Assembly: GCA_002084385.1 (NCBI GenBank)
Contig: NBLS01000013.1
Coordinates: 1 to 9,423 of the forward strand
DNA length: 9,423 nucleotides
Direction of reading: 5' to 3'
Source: Desulfobacteraceae bacterium 4572_19
GTDB taxonomy: Bacteria; Desulfobacterota; Desulfobacteria; Desulfobacterales; NBLS01
Made by a program: the position numbers and the translations under genes. Position 1 is the stretch's first letter. Each line of letters opens with the position of its first letter. The notes below the pieces were generated by a model, which did no database searches, was not told the origin of the DNA, and saw only the letters and a list, made by a program, of their open reading frames with translations. Shown here piece by piece: positions 6,872-9,423 of this stretch.

Positions 6872-7213
6872 AGATCGTGTCATATCGACAATACTGAATT
6901 TTAAAGTATTTTCAAAAAAAGAGAGAACATTTTTCATGGCCGACTCCACACTTGCCACATCCCCTGTAACAACAAGAGCACCACCGAATCGATCAAGAAA
7001 ACCAATTTCAATATCAGCAGCTTTTGTAGCCACATCAGCAGCAATAATAGCAGCTTCCCCCGGCGTTATGGTCAACACGCCTATGGCATTAACTTCACCA
7101 TCATCTAAACCAAGATGTTGATATACCGTTTTTTGAGGGCTTGCAATAATATGGGCAAGGGTTAATTGTTTGCCAGGTACATACTCTTGAATCATCCGCT
7201 GTTTTTTTTCCAA
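6869..7213 (-). CDS. eutS: EutS, ethanolamine microcompartment shell protein
   Basis: Single-BMC-domain shell hexamer, circularly permuted and bent relative to canonical BMC proteins. The 114-aa product aligns along its whole length with E. coli EutS (111 aa): [17 protein letters not shown] (8-24), [12 protein letters not shown] (44-55), the [17 protein letters not shown] stretch (59-75), FGGALVVTG (76-84), a C-terminal DMTRS (110-114). Start is TTG at 7213, with AAGGGG 6 nt upstream and the family's short pre-IQE leader; the in-frame ATG at 7195 would remove that leader and has no ribosome site. It is the first eut gene in the unit, preceded by a good promoter and followed by repeats beginning in its stop codon. 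In E. coli too eutS heads the operon. Confidence 0.97.
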   Translation of the reverse strand: MEKKQRMIQEYVPGKQLTLAHIIASPQKTVYQHLGLDDGEVNAIGVLTITPGEAAIIAADVATKAADIEIGFLDRFGGALVVTGDVASVESAMKNVLSFFENTLKFSIVDMTRS

Positions 7214-7219
7214 AGTTTG

Positions 7220-7225
7220 CCCCTT
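7220..7225 (-). promoter_or_regulatory. Ribosome binding site of eutS
   Basis: AAGGGG on the minus strand, 6 nt before the TTG at 7213. It decides for the TTG start over the ATG six codons inside. Confidence 0.6.
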
Positions 7226-7248
7226 TTTTAATTTTTATCTGGTTTTTT

Positions 7249-7275
7249 ATTATAACATATTATCCACCATGGCAA
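7249..7275 (-). promoter_or_regulatory. Sigma-70 type promoter of the eut genes
   Basis: On the minus strand: TTGCCA (-35, 5/6 to consensus, 7275-7270), a 15-nt spacer, and TATAAT (-10, perfect, 7254-7249) preceded by TGT, which makes an extended -10. Transcription would start near 7242, leaving a leader of about 30 nt before eutS. The spacer is short, but the extended -10 can compensate. An imperfect AGTT-N5-AACT repeat just upstream is a weak operator candidate. It sits in the 80-nt gap after the metallo-hydrolase gene and suggests that the eut genes start their own transcript. Confidence 0.65.
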
Positions 7276-7293
7276 GTTATATAAACTCGGCAT

Positions 7294-8208
7294 TTATAAC
7301 TCAAGCTTTTTACCAACCATAATTTCGTGATATTTTTCCTTAAAAGCTGTTTTAAACTGATCAATACTCCAGTCAGAGCTATCATGGGGCGATAATGCAA
7401 CATATTGAGGATTTATCTGTTGTATTGCGGTAATTGCAGATTGTACGTCTGTTTCATTAATCCCATGCCAGGGCATTTTATCTGTGCCTACAATATTTTG
7501 AAGATTTACAGGTCCAAGCATTATTCTTCCACTTTTTACCGGAAAATGTAATCCGCCGATAATGGCATAGATTGGCTCATTAAACAGCAACTGTGCCCTT
7601 TCAATTATTCGCTCAATTGTTTGATGACCACAACCTACAATTAAAACAATGCCCTTATTTTCAACATTAATGGCAAGGCTTTGTTCCAGAGTATCTCCCA
7701 TTAAAAACAGACATCTTGGAATGGATCCTGTACTTGCTATGCCCTGTTTTAATTTTTTTGGCTTTTTAACAATTTCTACTTTAGGTCCGGGATTCCAATG
7801 TGAAGGATTGATTTGAACAGGTGAATACACCGGAATTTCAGGTAAGTTAATAACGCCTTGCGTTAAGCTGAATTGTTTGTTTTTTTGTTCCCACATCCCA
7901 CCAACATGATCTAAATGTAAATGACTGATAAAAATACTATCAATCTCATCAATTGATATATCAAGATTTTTTATGTTGTGAATTAGAGGAGAAGGATGTT
8001 CTTTTTTTTGATTAAAACCCACATCCATTAAAATGGTCGTATCATCAGCTTTTATTAAATATGAAACACCGGCTTCTGTTTTTAAATTCTTATCTTTGGT
8101 ATAAAAATCCACCAAAGGAAGTATTGTTAATTTTTTAAACCATTTTAGTAACAATACACAAATAAGAATGAAAATAATAAATATAATACTTTGAAAAACT
8201 ATTCCCAT
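7294..8208 (-). CDS. Membrane-anchored metallo-beta-lactamase-fold hydrolase
   Basis: An N-terminal hydrophobic stretch (about residues 5-22 from the ATG) followed by lysines predicts one membrane anchor, then an MBL-fold domain of about 270 residues. The zinc-ligand motif HLHLDH (H96, H98, D100, H101) is complete, followed by VGG. MDVG (61-64), GCGH (192-195), GGLH (218-221) and SPHDSS (273-278) match the COG1237 type (MJ0301-like, related to dihydropteridine/ribofuranosyl-aminobenzene phosphate synthase annotations). The substrate is not predictable; these names are poor guides to function. ATG at 8208 is chosen; TTG at 8214 is an alternative, since AAAGGAG lies 10 nt from the ATG and 4 from the TTG. 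It lies between the cytochrome gene (about 65 nt) and the eut promoter, so it more likely belongs with the cytochrome than with eut. No link to ethanolamine is known to me. Confidence 0.85.
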   Translation of the reverse strand: MGIVFQSIIFIIFILICVLLLKWFKKLTILPLVDFYTKDKNLKTEAGVSYLIKADDTTILMDVGFNQKKEHPSPLIHNIKNLDISIDEIDSIFISHLHLDHVGGMWEQKNKQFSLTQGVINLPEIPVYSPVQINPSHWNPGPKVEIVKKPKKLKQGIASTGSIPRCLFLMGDTLEQSLAINVENKGIVLIVGCGHQTIERIIERAQLLFNEPIYAIIGGLHFPVKSGRIMLGPVNLQNIVGTDKMPWHGINETDVQSAITAIQQINPQYVALSPHDSSDWSIDQFKTAFKEKYHEIMVGKKLEL

Positions 8209-8273
8209 ACACAAATAACTCCTTTCATAACCGCTACAACCAAAGAAACCCTGTAACCGTTTACGAAACCCTC

Positions 8274-8762
8274 TTATTTATCCACATGACATTCAACACA
8301 CATAACAGGCCCTGCTTTTTCTTCTGTATGACACCCTTTGCAATTTATATGATAAATTCGGGCAAGTTGGTCATTTCCGCCTTTATTATGACATTCGGAA
8401 CACTCCATGTCTTCTGATGATTCATCCTCTACAAACTTACCATCTTTATAAACATGATGACATCTGTTACAATCCTCAATTTGAGCATCTTCATTATGCT
8501 GATCGTGTAAAAAAGCAACAGATGGACGTGCATGGGTTGTAAATCCACTATCGTTGACAATAACGATATCTTCCTGGGCACCAACAGAAGTTATGGACAA
8601 CATAAAAAAAACTGTAAAAAATACCATAACAATTTGCCCACTATAATTAAAAACAGAAGGTTTTGCCATATAATGTTTTACAGATTTTTTTGTATAATTT
8701 ACAATACAATTATATTTGGAAAAATTTAAATTGCCTATTTTTGTTCTTGTTCTTATTTTCAA
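8274..8762 (-). CDS. tmcA: Periplasmic tetrahaem cytochrome c3, TmcA-like (type II c3)
   Basis: Tetrahaem cytochrome c3 carries electrons from periplasmic hydrogenases or formate dehydrogenases to membrane complexes in sulfate reducers. Four CXXCH motifs are at 98-102, 121-125, 141-145 and 155-159 (TTG-start numbering). Likely distal ligands are H86 and H89 (HDQHN), H103 (CHH) and H138. The order HxxH...CXXCHH...CXXCH...H..CXXCH...CXXCH is the class III pattern, and the acidic segment around 112-119 fits type II/Tmc c3. The signal peptide hydrophobic core is about 44-60, with likely cleavage after VGA (61). Start uncertain: TTG at 8762 has an excellent AAGGAG 8 nt upstream but gives an unusually long, basic n-region; ATG at 8669 gives an ordinary 30-residue signal peptide but has no ribosome site. 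It follows the truncated tmcB-like gene; the 61-nt gap is largely the 58-bp repeat. Confidence 0.9.
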   Translation of the reverse strand: MKIRTRTKIGNLNFSKYNCIVNYTKKSVKHYMAKPSVFNYSGQIVMVFFTVFFMLSITSVGAQEDIVIVNDSGFTTHARPSVAFLHDQHNEDAQIEDCNRCHHVYKDGKFVEDESSEDMECSECHNKGGNDQLARIYHINCKGCHTEEKAGPVMCVECHVDK

Positions 8763-8770
8763 TTTACCTT

Positions 8771-8776
8771 CTCCTT
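8771..8776 (-). promoter_or_regulatory. Ribosome binding site of the cytochrome c3 gene
   Basis: AAGGAG on the minus strand, 8 nt before the TTG at 8762. It is the only good site upstream of the cytochrome and favours the TTG start over the ATG at 8669. It lies just outside the 58-bp repeat. Confidence 0.6.
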
Positions 8777-8782
8777 ATTTTT

Positions 8783-8840
8783 TTTATATGAAAGTCCATA
8801 AAAAAGCTATATTATAAAGGCTTTCATTTTTTGTTATGGC
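8783..8840 (+). repeat. 58-bp hairpin repeat, copy 2 (tmcB end)
   Basis: Plus-strand copy of the element found inverted at 6775-6832 (53 of 58 identical, no gaps). The stem is ATGAAAGTC with GGCTTTCAT, one pair being a G-T wobble where copy 1 has a Watson-Crick pair, so the stem is retained. The element's distal end (TTTTTTGTTATGGC) overlaps the 3' end of the tmcB-like gene and, read on the minus strand, encodes its last residues and its TGA stop. Confidence 0.85.
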
Positions 8841-9423
8841 TATGTTCTCTGTTAGGAGTCATCTCTATAAATTCACTGCAAGTCTCTTTAATAAGATTAC
8901 GAGCCATCTCATGGAGTCCGCGTCCCCTGACAATATTACAAGGATCGTGGAACGTAACCGGTTGATCATATTTTTTGGTAATTTTCAACCTTCCCTGCAC
9001 AAAAAGATCATTAAAATACTCAATAGCATGAATAATTTGAATAGGTGGCATTTTATATCCTAATGCACGATTTCCCATATCATACACACTTCTGAACGCA
9101 TGACCACACTCCCCCATAACAATTTTTTTAACTTTCAGTTTTTCAGCTGCATCAAAATGAACACGTTTTAACCTTGCCATCATTTCATTATCGCCGGTGT
9201 ACATACACATATCGCTGTTATCCCACCCGGGAAAAGATGTCATTGTAAAACTATCTCCAACAGAATTCATAATCATTGCAGCCTGATAAATAAGCTGTGC
9301 TCGATATTTTGGTTCAGGGCCTATAACTGAATAAAAGATATCTGCCCCTTCCTTATCTATGGGGATACGCAACAGAGGCATCTCCTCTTGTGCTTCTTCT
9401 TCTTGCCAGAAAAGAGTATCAAT
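8824..9423 (-). pseudogene. tmcB: TmcB-like CCG-domain Fe-S protein, C-terminally truncated (5' part outside the window)
   Basis: HdrD/DsrK-type subunit of a membrane redox complex, with electrons passing from the partner cytochrome c3. The frame is open to the window edge, and the ATG at 9381 has AAGAGGAG directly abutting it, so it is internal. Counting from that M: TSFPGWDNSDMCMYTGD (48-64), GECGHA (90-95) and the second CCG-domain opening FHDPCN (144-149), C168 and EMTPNRE (173-179). In TmcB, DsrK and HmcF that last stretch leads within a few residues to CCGGGG, and the protein continues for some tens of residues. Here it reads HSHNKK then stops; those residues and the TGA come from the 58-bp repeat. 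No CCG remnant is seen downstream. The second CCG cluster site therefore looks lost and the gene non-functional or altered. TmcB is preferred over HmcF or DsrK because of the adjacent TmcA-like cytochrome. Confidence 0.75.

Noticed and set aside
7214..7248. EutV (ANTAR) dual-hairpin site or B12 riboswitch in the eutS leader
   Set aside because: The predicted leader is only about 30 nt, with no paired hairpins and no B12-box-like sequence.
8783..8820. TATAAT inside the 58-bp repeat as a promoter for the cytochrome gene
   Set aside because: A minus-strand TATAAT is present, but nothing resembling a -35 box occurs 15-19 nt upstream.
9379..9381. ATG at 9381 as the start of a small HdrD-like protein
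   Set aside because: The frame stays open to the window edge, the purine-rich stretch abuts the ATG with no spacer, and the family is much longer at the N-terminus.

Overview
The window is AT-rich bacterial DNA carrying part of an ethanolamine-utilisation (eut) microcompartment locus next to a piece of a sulfate-reducer electron-transfer locus. Every gene lies on the minus strand. The tetrahaem cytochrome c3 with an HdrD/DsrK-type iron-sulfur protein beside it is typical of the Tmc complex of sulfate-reducing Desulfobacterota, so a low-GC member of that group (Desulfobacteraceae-like) is the best guess. This is inferred from gene families, not from a marker gene.

In transcription order (high to low coordinates) the window holds: the C-terminal part of a TmcB-like CCG-domain protein that stops early (9423-8824); a tetrahaem cytochrome c3, TmcA-like (8762-8274); a membrane-anchored metallo-beta-lactamase-fold protein (8208-7294); a good sigma-70 type promoter (7275-7249); then eutS (7213-6869), eutP (6751-6311), eutH (6135-4930), eutB (4830-3466), eutC (3293-2352), eutA (2298-841) and eutL (629-1, cut by the window edge).

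How the genes work together: EutH imports ethanolamine. EutBC is the adenosylcobalamin-dependent ammonia-lyase making acetaldehyde and ammonia inside the shell. EutA reactivates EutBC. EutS and EutL are shell proteins, and EutP is a small P-loop protein of the pathway. The aldehyde and alcohol dehydrogenases, phosphotransacylase, hexagonal shell proteins and cobalamin adenosyltransferase are not in the window and probably lie beyond eutL. No eut regulator (EutR, EutVW) is seen here.

The least expected content lies between the genes. Two families of non-coding, hairpin-forming repeats occupy the gaps. A 150-bp element is present once in each orientation, at 655-804 (+) and 3320-3468 (-), so the eutC-eutA block is bracketed by inverted copies. 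A 58-bp element is also present once in each orientation, at 6775-6832 (-) and 8783-8840 (+), bracketing the eutS / metallo-hydrolase / cytochrome block and its promoter; a decayed half copy sits at 4877-4898. The 8783-8840 copy supplies the premature stop of the tmcB-like gene, just before the expected CCG cysteine motif. A TAAGGGTTY motif recurs at gene ends and at one end of the 150-bp element. EutB also lacks the substrate-contacting aspartate at the position equivalent to E. coli D362.
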